Made by a program: the position numbers and the translations under genes. Source: Gammaproteobacteria bacterium (GTDB lineage Bacteria; Pseudomonadota; Gammaproteobacteria; Steroidobacterales; Steroidobacteraceae). Taken from it: DNA of 16,614 nucleotides. The notes beneath the pieces are model-generated. The model was not told where the DNA came from. It saw only the letters and a list, made by a program, of their open reading frames with translations, and did no database searches. The stretch spans positions 1-16,614 of the forward strand of contig JADLDF010000026.1 in NCBI GenBank assembly GCA_020846815.1, written 5' to 3'. Of this stretch, positions 1 through 8,849 are shown piece by piece; the first letter of the stretch is position 1; the number at the start of each line of letters is the position of its first letter.

Positions 1-3000
1 GCCGCGCCGCGCGCCGTTCGCGGCGCGTCGCCAGCCGGCGCATCAGCACGTAGAACACCGGCGTCAGGAACAGGCCGAAGAACGTGACGCCGAGCATGCC
101 GAGGAACACGGTCACGCCCATGACGTAGCGGATCTCGGCGCCCGCGCCGCTCGCGAATACCAGCGGCAGCACGCCCATGATGAACGCGAAGCTGGTCATG
201 AGGATCGGCCGCAGGCGCAGCCGGCAGGCCTCGAGCGCCGCGCTGATGGTGTCGCGACCCTCGTGCTCGAGCTCGCGCGCGAACTCCACGATCAGGATCG
301 CGTTCTTGCAGGCAAGGCCCATGAGCACGATCAGGCCGACCTGCGTGAAGATGTTGTTGTCGAGGAAGGTCGAGGGCACATCGGCGCCGAACACCGCGAG
401 CCACAAGCCGTGCACCAGGTTGATGAGCCAGGTGCCGCCGATCGCCGACAGCAGGCACAGCGGCACGATCAGGATCACGGCCAGCGGCAGCGTCCAGCTC
501 TCGTAGAGCGCGGCGAGCACCAGGAACACGAACAGCACGCACAGCGGATAGACGAAAAGCGCGGCATTGCCCTGATTGACCTGCTGGTAGGACAGCCCCG
601 ACCACTGGAACGACATGCCGCTCGGCAGCGTCTCGGACGCAAGCCGCGCCGCGGTCTCGATCGCTTCGGCCGAGGACATCATCGCCGGGTTCGCGTCACC
701 GGTGACATCTGCGGCCGGGTAACCGTTGAAGCGCACGACCGGGTCCGGGCCGAAGGACTGCCTGACCGTGACCAGCCCGCCGAGCGGCACCATTTCACCG
801 GCGGCATTGCGGACCTTCAGGCGCTGGATGTCCGAGACCTCGTCGCGAAACCGCGCATCGGCCTGGGCATATACCATGTAGGTGCGGCCCAACAGGTTGA
901 AATCATTGACGTAGGCCGACCCGAGGTAGATCTGCAGCGTCTCGAATAGGTCGCTAAGCGATACGCCTTGCTGCTTAGCCTTGGTGCGATCGACAACCGC
1001 CTCGAGCTGCGGCACATTCGGCTGGAAGGCACTCAGGATCGAGAACGGATCGAAGCCCGGAGTCTGGCGCAGCCGGCCGGTAAGCGCCTGCACCGCATCG
1101 TTCATTTCGGCGAACCCGAGGTTGCGCCGGTCCTGAACGTACATCTCGAAACCAGCGGCGTTGCTGAGCATGAGCACCGGCGGCGGCATCAGCGCGAAGC
1201 CGAGGCCTTCCTTGATGCCGCTGTAGGCCACATTCAGGCGCTGCGCGATATCGCGCGCCGAGAGCTCGCGCTCCTCGGGAGGTAAAAGGTTGATGTACAG
1301 GACCGCGGCATTCGGCGTGTTCGAACCCTGCAGCGCGTTGAGGCCCGGGAACGCGACGACGCCGCTCACACCCGGGATGCTCTGCGCGATCTCGGTCATC
1401 TGCCGGGTGACGGCTTCCGTGCGATCGAGCGTGGCGCCCTCGGGCAGCAGCGTGCCGGCGAACAGGGACTGCTTGTCCTGGGTGGGAATGAAGCCCGCGG
1501 GTACGGCACGGAACGCGAGTACCGCGAGTACCAGCATCACCGCATAGCCGGTGACGGCGTAGCGCCGGTGCCCGACTAGCGTGGCGACGCGCGCGGCATA
1601 GGCGCTGCCGGTGCGGAGGAAGACGCGATTGAACGGCTCGAATACCCAGCCGAAGCCGCGCTCGATCCAGATCGTAAGTCGGTCCTTCGGCGCGTCGTGG
1701 CCGCGCAGCAGCACCGCCGCCAGCGCCGGTGACAGCGTCAACGAATTGATCGTCGAGATGATCGTCGAGATTGCGATGGTCGCGGCGAACTGCCGGTAGA
1801 ACTGCCCGGTGACGCCGCCAAGGAAGGCGATCGGCACGAACACCGCGGTCAGCACCAGGCCGATCGCGATGATCGGGCCCGAGACCTCGCTCATCGCGCG
1901 ATGCGCGGCCTCGCGCGGCGAGAAGCCGGCCCCTATGTTGCGCTCGACGTTCTCAACCACGACGATCGCGTCGTCGACGACGATGCCGATCGCCAGCACC
2001 AGCCCGAACAGCGTCAGCGTGTTGATCGAAAAGCCGAGCAGCAGCAGCACCGCGAAGGTGCCGACGATCGACACCGGCACGGCGAGCAGCGGGATGATCG
2101 ACGCGCGCCAGGTCTGCAGGAACAGCACGACGATGATCACGACCAGCAGGATCGCCTCGAGCAGGGTCGAGACCACCGACTCGATCGACTGGCGTACGAA
2201 TATCGTCGGATCGTACTCGACCGACCAGGTGACGCCCGGCGGGAAGTCCGCAGCCAGGCGTGTCATCGTCGTGCGCACGTCCGCGGAGACCTGCAGCGCG
2301 TTTGCGCCTGGCGCCTCGAAGACCGGGATCGCGACCGCGCGCTGGTTGTCACTGAGCGAGCGCAGCGCATATTCGGAGGCACCGAGCTCGACGCGGGCTA
2401 TGTCGCCGACCCGCGTCAGCTCGCCGCGCGGCCCGGTCTTGACGACGACATCAGCGAACTCCTGGACGGTCTGCAGTCGTCCCTGCGCAGTGATAACGAC
2501 TTGCAGGTCGGACCCGTCCGGCTGTGGCGGCGCGCCGATCGAACCCGCCGAGACCTGCACGTTCTGCTCGCGCAGTGCCCGCACGACGTCGCCGGCCGAG
2601 ATGCCGCGCGCGGCGGTCTTTTCGGGATCGAGCCAGATGCGCATGGCGTAGTCGCCGCCGCCGAACAGGAACACCTGGCCGACGCCCTCGATACGGTTCA
2701 GCTCGTCGCGAATGTTCAGCAGTATGTAGTTGCGCAGATAGAGCTGGTCGTAGCGCCCGTCGATCGACTTCAGGAACACGGCCATGGTCAGGTTCGGCGA
2801 TGACTTGGTGGTCGAGACGCCGAGCTGACGCACCGCCTCGGGCAGGCGCGGCAGCGCCTGCGAGACGCGGTTCTGCACCTGCACCTGCGCCTTGTCGACG
2901 TCGGTGCCGATCTCGAACACGACGTCGAGCGACAGCACGCCGTCGGAGGCCGCGACCGACTTCATGTAGATCATGTCGTCGACGCCGTTGATCGCCTCCT

Positions 3001-3208
3001 CGAGCGGCGCGGCGACCGTCTGCGAGAGCGTGGTCGGATTCGCGCCCGGGTAGACGGCACGCACTTGCACCGTCGGCGGCGCGACCTCCGGATACTCGCT
3101 GAGCGGCAGCGACGGAATCGCGAGCAAGCCGGCGACGAAGATCACGATCGACAGCACGGCCGCGAAGATCGGCCGGTCGATGAAGAATCGGGAGGCGTCG
3201 AGTTTCAC
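1..3208 (-). CDS. RND multidrug efflux permease, AcrB/MexF (HAE1) type, 3' end cut by window
   Basis: This is the inner-membrane proton/drug antiporter of a tripartite RND pump. About 1069 codons are present with no stop before the left edge, already slightly beyond the usual 1030-1060 residues, so little is missing. The start is GTG at 3208: GGAG lies 7 bases upstream and the protein opens VKLDASRFFIDRPIFA, the standard HAE1 N-terminus before TM1. The proton-relay pair is intact in GIVVDDAIVVVEN (Asp412-Asp413, equivalent to AcrB D407/D408), and so is the TM10 lysine in CKNAILIVEF (Lys968). The N-terminal porter stretch (SEYPEVAPPTVQV, then PLEEAINGVDDM) resembles MexF/OqxB more than AcrB; this is from memory, not a search. 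It follows its adaptor gene by 20 bases, so the two are one operon. No outer-membrane channel gene is visible in the window. Substrates cannot be read from the sequence. Confidence 0.96.
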   Translation of the reverse strand, partial: MKLDASRFFIDRPIFAAVLSIVIFVAGLLAIPSLPLSEYPEVAPPTVQVRAVYPGANPTTLSQTVAAPLEEAINGVDDMIYMKSVAASDGVLSLDVVFEIGTDVDKAQVQVQNRVSQALPRLPEAVRQLGVSTTKSSPNLTMAVFLKSIDGRYDQLYLRNYILLNIRDELNRIEGVGQVFLFGGGDYAMRIWLDPEKTAARGISAGDVVRALREQNVQVSAGSIGAPPQPDGSDLQVVITAQGRLQTVQEFADVVVKTGPRGELTRVGDIARVELGASEYALRSLSDNQRAVAIPVFEAPGANALQVSADVRTTMTRLAADFPPGVTWSVEYDPTIFVRQSIESVVSTLLEAILLVVIIVVLFLQTWRASIIPLLAVPVSIVGTFAVLLLLGFSINTLTLFGLVLAIGIVVDDAIVVVENVERNIGAGFSPREAAHRAMSEVSGPIIAIGLVLTAVFVPIAFLGGVTGQFYRQFAATIAISTIISTINSLTLSPALAAVLLRGHDAPKDRLTIWIERGFGWVFEPFNRVFLRTGSAYAARVATLVGHRRYAVTGYAVMLVLAVLAFRAVPAGFIPTQDKQSLFAGTLLPEGATLDRTEAVTRQMTEIAQSIPGVSGVVAFPGLNALQGSNTPNAAVLYINLLPPEERELSARDIAQRLNVAYSGIKEGLGFALMPPPVLMLSNAAGFEMYVQDRRNLGFAEMNDAVQALTGRLRQTPGFDPFSILSAFQPNVPQLEAVVDRTKAKQQGVSLSDLFETLQIYLGSAYVNDFNLLGRTYMVYAQADARFRDEVSDIQRLKVRNAAGEMVPLGGLVTVRQSFGPDPVVRFNGYPAADVTGDANPAMMSSAEAIETAARLASETLPSGMSFQWSGLSYQQVNQGNAALFVYPLCVLFVFLVLAALYESWTLPLAVILIVPLCLLSAIGGTWLINLVHGLWLAVFGADVPSTFLDNNIFTQVGLIVLMGLACKNAILIVEFARELEHEGRDTISAALEACRLRLRPILMTSFAFIMGVLPLVFASGAGAEIRYVMGVTVFLGMLGVTFFGLFLTPVFYVLMRRLATRRERRAAR

Positions 3209-3228
3209 GCAGGGACTCCGCTCGCGCC

Positions 3229-4431
3229 TCAGCGACCGCCGGCGGGCGCTGCGGCCGCCGGCGGCACCACGAGGTCGGGCTGGTCCATCGGCACGACGAC
3301 CGGCTTCACGGGCATGCCGGGGAAGAAGATCTTGCGGACGCCGTTGACGACGACGCGGTCACCCGGCTTCAGGCCCTCGCGCACGATCCGCAGGCCCTCC
3401 GCCTCGCCGCCGAGCTGCACGTCGCGGCGCATCGCCTTGCCGTCGTCGCCGACGACGTAGACGTAGCGACGGTCCTGATCGGTGACCAGCGCCCGCTGGT
3501 TGACGAGGATCGTGTCGCGCTCGCCGCTGCCGAGCAGCTGCACGCGCGCGAACATGCCCGGCGTGAACACGCGATCCGCGTTCGGCAGCACGGCACGCGC
3601 GCGAATCGTGCCGGTACCGGGGTCGAGCGCATTGTCGACGAACACCATCTCGCCCTCGTGCGGGTAGCCCTGCTCGTCGGCGAGCGCGACGCGCACCGGG
3701 TTGCGCGCGTCGCGCGAGCTCGGCCGCTCGCCGTTGCGCGACATCGCCTGGTACTTGAGGTACATGCGCTCGTCGCCCTCGAACTCGACGTAGACGGGGT
3801 CCACCGAGACGAGGGTCGTCAGCGGCGTCTGTCCGGCGGTGACGAGATTGCCCGGCCGCACCGCCGCGGAGCTGGCGTAACCCGCGACGGGTGCGCGGAT
3901 GCGCGTGAACTCCACGTTCAGCTCGGCCTGGCGCTCCTGCGCCTGGGCCGCCTTGAGGTCGGCTTCGGCCTGCAGCCGCTCGCCGCGGCGCGTCTCGAGC
4001 TCTTCCTCGGACACCGCGCGCGCCGCCTTGAGCTTCTCGGCACGCGCGTATTCGGTGCGCGCGACTTCGACCCGCGTCGCGGCGCGCGCGGTATTGGCCT
4101 GCGCGCTCGCCAGCGCGGCGCGGTATTCGCGGTCGTCGACCGTGAACAGCAGCGCGCCCTTCTCGACCTCGCCACCCTCGTGGAAGTGCACGCCGGCGAG
4201 GTAGCCGGTGACCCGCGGCCGCAGCTCGACGGTCTCGATCGCGGCGATGCGCCCGTCGTAGGTGTCCCACTCGACGATGGGTTTCGCCGCCACGACCGCG
4301 ACGTTGACCTCGGGCGGCGGCATCTCGGGCGGACCGCCGGGGGCGCAACCGGAGATCGTGCCCGCGAACAGGAGCGCCGGTACGACCGCAACCGCGGCCG
4401 CGCGCAACGGGGAAACCGGAATCGTGGACAT
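3229..4431 (-). CDS. RND efflux periplasmic adaptor (membrane fusion) lipoprotein
   Basis: This 400-residue protein bridges the RND permease encoded just downstream to an outer-membrane channel. I place the start at ATG 4431, not at an in-frame ATG at 4494, because 4431 begins a clean lipoprotein signal ending ISGC (Cys29 lipidated). The longer form would bury it behind 21 atypical residues. Domains run in the usual order: a first lipoyl/barrel half (PRVTGYLAGVHFHEGGEVEKG), a helical hairpin at roughly residues 95-165 with the family's ARAVSEEE turn, a second lipoyl half (TRIRAPVAGYASSAAVRPG), a beta-barrel domain with DPVYVEFEGDE, and a membrane-proximal domain ending in a Pro/Ala-rich tail. 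Length fits the HlyD/AcrA/MexE family. No strong Shine-Dalgarno sequence is visible. Stop to permease start is 20 bases, so the two genes are co-transcribed. Confidence 0.95.
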   Translation of the reverse strand: MSTIPVSPLRAAAVAVVPALLFAGTISGCAPGGPPEMPPPEVNVAVVAAKPIVEWDTYDGRIAAIETVELRPRVTGYLAGVHFHEGGEVEKGALLFTVDDREYRAALASAQANTARAATRVEVARTEYARAEKLKAARAVSEEELETRRGERLQAEADLKAAQAQERQAELNVEFTRIRAPVAGYASSAAVRPGNLVTAGQTPLTTLVSVDPVYVEFEGDERMYLKYQAMSRNGERPSSRDARNPVRVALADEQGYPHEGEMVFVDNALDPGTGTIRARAVLPNADRVFTPGMFARVQLLGSGERDTILVNQRALVTDQDRRYVYVVGDDGKAMRRDVQLGGEAEGLRIVREGLKPGDRVVVNGVRKIFFPGMPVKPVVVPMDQPDLVVPPAAAAPAGGR

Positions 4432-4770
4432 GATCGAAACTCGCGCGGTGAACAGGGATGACCCCGCCTTCGGCTCCGGCGGCGGCAGGAGCATTCGTTG
4501 ATTGCGGGGAAGGCACAGGACGAACCCGGGTCCTGCGAGCCGACGGGTATCTTAGCGGCTCGGACGCTTTCCGTCCCGTGGCGCTCGAGGATTTCATCCA
4601 TCTGAAATCACGGCCGTCGGCGGATTCCGACGGCGGGGCCGGCGATCCGGGGCGAGGCCGGTGCACGCCGCGCTGCGCCCTCCCGCCAGCTACGTCCCGC
4701 GGCGCGCGGTTCGGCGCTATTTCGCCGAGCTCGAGGACTGGCTGGAGTGACGCGCGGCCGGTCGGCCGGT
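4432..4770. other. Gene-free upstream region of the efflux operon
   Basis: These 339 bases lie between the adaptor start and the stop of the small gene at 4771, both on the minus strand. They should hold the efflux operon promoter, but I find no convincing -35/-10 pair. The best -10-like hexamer on the minus strand is TAAGAT near 4550, without a matching -35. Two short inverted repeats occur: GATTTCA-N6-TGAAATC at 4590-4609 (listed separately) and GGACG-N5-CGTCC at 4562-4576. A plus-strand frame ending at 4750 reads ...RRYFAELEDWLE but has no supported start. Confidence 0.6.
4590..4609. promoter_or_regulatory. Perfect 7-bp inverted repeat, possible operator for the efflux operon
   Basis: GATTTCA and TGAAATC are perfect inverted copies around a 6-base spacer (TCCATC), about 160 bases upstream of the adaptor start. 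The arms are AT-rich in a very GC-rich stretch. The 20-bp size suits a dimeric repressor of the TetR or MarR kind, which commonly control RND pumps, but no regulator gene is in the window. It could equally be a chance palindrome, or a short hairpin in a long leader. Confidence 0.35.
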
Positions 4771-5226
4771 TCAGGTGTCCGAACGCGCCTTCCGCGCGCG
4801 TTCGATGGCCGCGACCCATATCCGGCCGCGACGCCGCATCGCGGCCACCTCCCGGAGATTGTCCGCGGCTGCCAAGATCGTCGCGGCGCGAACGCCCGCT
4901 CGGGTGTTCGCGGGACGCCCGAAGCTGATGCGCACCTCGGTGCCGTTTCGACGGATCTTCAGCCCGCCTCCGAAGTAGTGCCATGGCATGCGAATCGACA
5001 CCTCGCCAACGGGCCACCGGAAGACCGCCGTCCGGTCCTCGTCCTCGATCCGCTTCGCGATTCCCGGCGTGCCCAGGAGCCGCTCGAGTCGCCGCAACTG
5101 ACTCGGCCATGCGCTGCCGGCTCCCCATGCGACGAAGGAAATCGCGCCGTCGCGCAGGACCAGCTCGCCGGGCAAGCTGCTGACGAGCCCAAGCAGCAGC
5201 CAGGCTTCGGTCCGAAGCGCGGTCAT
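4771..5226 (-). CDS. Small conserved-looking hypothetical protein, 151 aa
   Basis: I do not recognise this family. The protein reads as genuine: even composition, a hydrophobic N-terminal helix (TEAWLLLGLVSSLPG), then strand-like stretches (ELVLRDGAISFVAWG, TAVFRWPVGEVSIRMPWHYFGGG, EVRISFGRPANT) and a basic helical C-terminus (ILAAADNLREVAAMRRRGRIWVAAIERARKARS). The mixture of short strands followed by one helix could fit a PH-like fold, but that is a guess. There is no signal peptide with a cleavage site and no clear TM segment. The start at ATG 5226 has no obvious Shine-Dalgarno sequence, so an alternative start is possible. It lies 92 bases downstream of the envelope operon's last gene on the same strand and may be read through from it, or belong to neither neighbour. 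Confidence 0.6.
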   Translation of the reverse strand: MTALRTEAWLLLGLVSSLPGELVLRDGAISFVAWGAGSAWPSQLRRLERLLGTPGIAKRIEDEDRTAVFRWPVGEVSIRMPWHYFGGGLKIRRNGTEVRISFGRPANTRAGVRAATILAAADNLREVAAMRRRGRIWVAAIERARKARSDT

Positions 5227-5318
5227 GGAAGCACGGCGGGCGGTGGCCGCATCGGTATCGACTCGGCAGAGTGGATCGTGACAGGGAGCATCGGCGCCGG
5301 CACGCGATCACCCCGCGC

Positions 5319-6632
5319 TCAGCGTGTAGGGTCCAGTCGCCGTCCTTCGAGCTGCAGGTCGCGCCACGGTTCGAAGTTCGCGTCGTTGGTCAGGATGTAG
5401 CTGCCGTCGTTCATCCGCCACGCATTGCCGTAGAGGTTCGACAGTTCGACGCGGCCACCGGGCGCACTGGCGTCGTCGTAGCTCTGCACCCCACGCAGGA
5501 CCTCGCTGAACTCGCGGGCGCGCCTGTCGGCGCTCTCCTGATAGCTGTTCCAGGCCTCCTGCCGGATTCGCGCGATCTCGGCGTTCGCCTGCGTGATCAT
5601 CGCCGAGCGCTTGCGGCTCTCCTCGATCGCAACCTGCGCGATGCGCGTGTTGTGGCCGGTGATCCGGCGCTCCCACTGCGGGTCGGCGCGCATCGAGCGA
5701 CGGATGCCTTCGAAGAAGGCCTCGTTGAGGTAGCCCTCGGGCGCCTGCACGTACCAGATGGGAAAGGTGCTGCCGGCCAGGGCGTCCATGAAGCCGTTGC
5801 CCATGTTGGTGCGCATCAGATTGAACACGGCGACCGCCGCGATCAGGCCCCGCGTCGCGACGCCGCGATCGTCGAACGCGAACTGGACCTGCTCGGCCTC
5901 GACCCAGGTGCGCATCTCGCCCATCGCCGTCGGCTGACGGTTGTTGAGTTGCGCGAACTGCTGCATCAGGTCGTTCCGCGGCTGGAAACCGAGGATGCGG
6001 GCACCGGGCTGCAGCTGGTGTACCAGGCCCCCGAGATACTGGCGTGCGCTGGTGATCGGCGCGAGGCGGCATCCGGGTGTCGACGCCGGCGCCCCGTAGT
6101 TGTTGGTCTCCCATCGATCCTGCGGCAGCACGCGGATCATCACGCGGCCGTCGGGCGAGGCGGCAGACCAGTTGAACTGGTAGCCATTGGTGCACATCGC
6201 CTCGAGGCCCCAGAAGACGCCGCCCTGCGTGCGCCAGCCCCAGGGAATGAACAGCGTGGTGGCGGCGATCGGCCGCTCGAAGCCGGTCGCGTCCACGATC
6301 ACGGCGGGCTGCAGCCGGATCAAGTTGCGGGACGGACGGCGCATCGCCCCGGCGCCCTGCGAACCGATGGCGCGCGAGGCGGTCGCGGCGTCGCTGGTGG
6401 GGAGTGAGGCTGCCGGCACGCCAGGGTCCTGGGCGACGTTTGCGGCGCCGTCAGCCGCCCCGGCCGGATCAGCGTCCGGCGCAGCCGCATCCATCGCGCC
6501 CGGCTCCGTGTTCGTGATCGTGATCGCGGCCCGTTCGGGCCCGTCGCGCGACTCGGAGCAGGAGGCCACTGCCATCATCGACAGCGCGAGCACGACCCTG
6601 GCCGCTACGCCTGCGTTCGGGAACTTCGGCAT
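5319..6632 (-). CDS. Outer-membrane-type lipoprotein of unknown function, last gene of caspase operon
   Basis: This 437-residue protein starts at ATG 6632, supported by AAGGAGG 7 bases upstream and by an immediate lipoprotein signal (MPKFPNAGVAARVVLALSMM, then AVASC; Cys25 lipidated). The +2 residue is Ser, which in the Lol rule favours the outer membrane. Residues 26 to about 95 are an Ala/Pro/Asp/Gly-rich flexible linker. The rest is a folded region I cannot place: LQPAVIVDATGFERPIAA, a Trp-rich piece (FIPWGWRTQGGVFWGLEAM), SPDGRVMIRVLPQDRWE, then a helical section rich in Arg/Glu/Gln (residues roughly 340-390). It ends in strand-like GNAWRMNDGSYILTNDANFE. The start is 16 bases after the caspase stop, so it is the distal gene of the five-gene operon. 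It could serve as the membrane anchor, scaffold or a target of the exported caspase, but nothing in the sequence proves this. Confidence 0.88.
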   Translation of the reverse strand: MPKFPNAGVAARVVLALSMMAVASCSESRDGPERAAITITNTEPGAMDAAAPDADPAGAADGAANVAQDPGVPAASLPTSDAATASRAIGSQGAGAMRRPSRNLIRLQPAVIVDATGFERPIAATTLFIPWGWRTQGGVFWGLEAMCTNGYQFNWSAASPDGRVMIRVLPQDRWETNNYGAPASTPGCRLAPITSARQYLGGLVHQLQPGARILGFQPRNDLMQQFAQLNNRQPTAMGEMRTWVEAEQVQFAFDDRGVATRGLIAAVAVFNLMRTNMGNGFMDALAGSTFPIWYVQAPEGYLNEAFFEGIRRSMRADPQWERRITGHNTRIAQVAIEESRKRSAMITQANAEIARIRQEAWNSYQESADRRAREFSEVLRGVQSYDDASAPGGRVELSNLYGNAWRMNDGSYILTNDANFEPWRDLQLEGRRLDPTR

Positions 6633-6648
6633 GGCGCGTCCTCCTTCG

Positions 6649-8130
6649 CTATTGGCCCGCGCCCGTGCCGGCACGCGGCCGGGCCGGCAGGATCTGGATC
6701 TCCAGTTGCGCAGCCCAGGCGAGGTTCGCGTCCGACGCCGTGCGCAGGGCGCGGGTGGCATCGTTGGACAGCGCTGCAAAATCGACCTTGATGTTGCCGT
6801 CCGCGTCGCGATCCTCGATCGTCGAGGCGTAGAAGTCGACCGGCGAGGGCGTCAGGAAAGCGACCAGGAGATTCGGTCCGGTCGGTTCACTGGCCAGCAG
6901 ATCGAACTTCATGTCGGCGGTGGGGAAGCGGAACGCTCCGGCCGGCACCTCGTTGTCGGCATGCAGGCCGTTGGGGAACAGCACGGTGGCGCGGTCGTCG
7001 GCGTCGACCGATACCACGTTGAGATAACCAGGCTCGGGCAGCGTCAGCTCGAGCGTGACGGGCTCGTCGACGGCGTGGCGGATACCTCCGCTGGCCCGCA
7101 GCTCGAACTTGCGATCGCGCGACTGGGCGAGCGCGAGCAGCCGCTGCCGGTTCGGCGCCGCGGCCGGTCCGCTGCCGAACGCGATCGGGCGGCTGGCGAG
7201 CGAGGGGTTGCCGGTCAACTGCGGGGTGTGCACCTCGCGCGCATCGACCTTGGCGCGGATGTAGGCACGGGTCAGGTCCCGCAGCTGCGTCAGCGTGATC
7301 GGCTCGCGCTTCTCGGCGGCACCGGTGACCGCCTGCGTCAGCCCGGTGGTGAATACGCCGCCGCTCATCGTGCCGATCGCCTTCTCGCCGTCCGCGGCGG
7401 CGGTCAGCGAGACGAAGTTCGGCTCCGGCCCGAGCGCCAGGTCGCGCGTGAAACCCGACTGCCGCGACTCCGGCATCCCCTCGTAGACGAAGGCCTTGGA
7501 GTACACCGGGCCGCGCGCGAGGCTGCGGTTCTCGAGGCTGAACGAGCGCGTCACGGTGCCCGAGTGGCAGGCATCGACGATCACGAGCACGTTGCGGCTC
7601 TTGATCCGCGACAGCAGCGCGGCGATCTGGTCGTCGGTGACGACGCCGGTGAGCGTCGCCCGGCCGCCACGGGTGACGCGGCGCATGTCGTGCGTGACGA
7701 GCACCTCGTCGGCCTTGTCCGGCTCGTCGCCGTCCAGATCGGGCACGTTGCTGCCGTGGCCGCTGTAATACAGCACCACGCGATCATCCGGGCCGACACC
7801 CTGGCGCAGCCAGGTCGACATCTCGTGCACGACCGCCGTCGACGTGGCCTGCTCGTCCATCAGGGTGCGGATCTGCCGGTCTTCGAAGCCGAGACGGTTC
7901 AGCATCTCGCGGATGCGTTCGAGGTCGAGGTCGATCGCCGGGAGGTCGATGCCGGGGTATTGATAGCGGCCGACGCCCACGAGCAGCGCCCGCGACTCGG
8001 CGTTCGCGGTCGCGGGCACGAACGTCGCCGCGAATGCCACCAAGGCCAGGCCGAGCGCCTTGCGAGGAAGGGCCCGCTCGCGCAAGCGCGCGATCGAGAA
8101 CGGGCGGCACCCTCGTGCCCGGCGTGTCAT
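6649..8130 (-). CDS. Exported caspase-family (peptidase C14) protein with C-terminal DUF4384-type domain
   Basis: This is a 493-residue cysteine protease of the bacterial caspase-like class. A signal peptide is predicted: an unusually long basic n-region, then ALGLALVAFAATFVPA and a TANA cleavage site near residue 44. The caspase domain spans about 46-318, beginning SRALLVGVGRYQYPG. Both catalytic residues are present: His125 in YYSGHGS and Cys188 in VDACHSG, with Asp186 two residues before the Cys. Residues about 350-428 (EPVTLELTLPEPGYLNVVSV, then an Asn/Asp turn and FDLLASEP) match the DUF4384 pattern often found behind such domains. The start ATG overlaps the OmpA-like gene's stop (ATGA), so translation is coupled. 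Unlike cytoplasmic caspases of defence systems, this one should act in the periplasm. Its substrate is unknown; C14 enzymes cut after Arg/Lys or Asp depending on subgroup, and I cannot tell which applies here. Confidence 0.93.
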   Translation of the reverse strand: MTRRARGCRPFSIARLRERALPRKALGLALVAFAATFVPATANAESRALLVGVGRYQYPGIDLPAIDLDLERIREMLNRLGFEDRQIRTLMDEQATSTAVVHEMSTWLRQGVGPDDRVVLYYSGHGSNVPDLDGDEPDKADEVLVTHDMRRVTRGGRATLTGVVTDDQIAALLSRIKSRNVLVIVDACHSGTVTRSFSLENRSLARGPVYSKAFVYEGMPESRQSGFTRDLALGPEPNFVSLTAAADGEKAIGTMSGGVFTTGLTQAVTGAAEKREPITLTQLRDLTRAYIRAKVDAREVHTPQLTGNPSLASRPIAFGSGPAAAPNRQRLLALAQSRDRKFELRASGGIRHAVDEPVTLELTLPEPGYLNVVSVDADDRATVLFPNGLHADNEVPAGAFRFPTADMKFDLLASEPTGPNLLVAFLTPSPVDFYASTIEDRDADGNIKVDFAALSNDATRALRTASDANLAWAAQLEIQILPARPRAGTGAGQ

Positions 8131-8837
8131 GGCTGCGCCGCCCCGAGGTTGCGGATCTCGACGCGACGGTTCGCCGCCGCGTTTGGTTCGGCCGGATCGA
8201 GCAATTCGTCCTCGCCGAAGCCGCGTGCATCGAGGCGCTTCGGATCGACGCCGGCGTCGATCAGCCGGCGACGCACGGTATCGGCGCGGCGCCCCGACAG
8301 CCGGCGGTTGTAGCCGGTATCACCACTGGCATCGGTATGCCCGGCGATCAGGAACCGGAACGGTGCCAGCGATTCGGACTGCAGCGCGGCGGCCAGCTGT
8401 CGCAGCTGCGCCGCCGCCGCGGGTCGCAATGCGCTCGAGTTCAGCTCGAACGGGATGTCGAGGGCGATGCTCGACGAACCGGGGCCGTCGCCGTCCGCCG
8501 CGGGCGTGGCGGCTGCCGGCACCGGGGCAGTGGGTGAAGCACTCGATCCCGCAGCGCCCGCCGGCGAAGCGGCGCCGTCCCCGGCCGCAGCCGCCGGCTC
8601 GATGCGCGGCGCGACGCGCAGCCCGCGCGTGCGAACGCCGGAGCCGCCCTTCGGCGCCGCAAGCGCGCGCTCGAGTTCTTCTTTCCCGACGACTTTGGAA
8701 GCCTCACCACCCGCGCCCGGTTCGGCCGCATGGGCCATGGTTCCACACCACACCAGCAGGCCCGCGGCGAAGGTCGCGGCCAGCCGCAGGACGCGAAACG
8801 GATTCCGGGGCCGGGGTCGGGGCGGGGAGTGGTGCAT
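8127..8837 (-). CDS. OmpA-family peptidoglycan-binding protein
   Basis: This 236-residue exported protein should anchor to peptidoglycan. It has a signal peptide (hydrophobic residues about 18-32, then GTMAHA, cleavage near residue 38), a low-complexity Ala/Pro/Gly linker (about 62-120), and a C-terminal OmpA-like domain (about 122-230). The domain keeps the landmarks GHTDASG, NRRLSGRRA and NRRVEI. Asp169 and Arg184 sit 15 residues apart, as do the diaminopimelate-contacting Asp and Arg of Acinetobacter OmpA, so binding is probably intact. There is no N-terminal beta-barrel; the short helical piece KEELERALAAPKG lies between signal and linker. The gene lies 12 bases after the preceding coiled-coil gene and overlaps the caspase gene by 4 bases. 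It may tether the operon's complex to the cell wall. Confidence 0.93.
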   Translation of the reverse strand: MHHSPPRPRPRNPFRVLRLAATFAAGLLVWCGTMAHAAEPGAGGEASKVVGKEELERALAAPKGGSGVRTRGLRVAPRIEPAAAAGDGAASPAGAAGSSASPTAPVPAAATPAADGDGPGSSSIALDIPFELNSSALRPAAAAQLRQLAAALQSESLAPFRFLIAGHTDASGDTGYNRRLSGRRADTVRRRLIDAGVDPKRLDARGFGEDELLDPAEPNAAANRRVEIRNLGAAQP

Positions 8838-8849
8838 GGTGGTGCTCGC

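Noticed and set aside
263..949. Long plus-strand open frame opposite the RND permease
   Set aside because: It is Arg/His/Gln-rich with no family features and lies antisense to a fully conserved permease; high GC content opens such shadow frames.
4556..4750. Plus-strand frame ending RRYFAELEDWLE in the region upstream of the efflux operon
   Set aside because: The tail looks protein-like, but there is no supported start, the upstream part is Arg/Gly-rich noise, and the frame is short.
4753..4769. GC hairpin CGGCC-N4-GGCCG as a terminator for the small gene at 4771
   Set aside because: The stem is only 5 bp with no T-run; such palindromes are expected by chance at this GC content.
6187..8313. 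708-codon plus-strand open frame across the lipoprotein and caspase genes
   Set aside because: The composition is typical of antisense frames in GC-rich DNA, and the opposite strand has catalytic motifs, signal peptides and ribosome binding sites.
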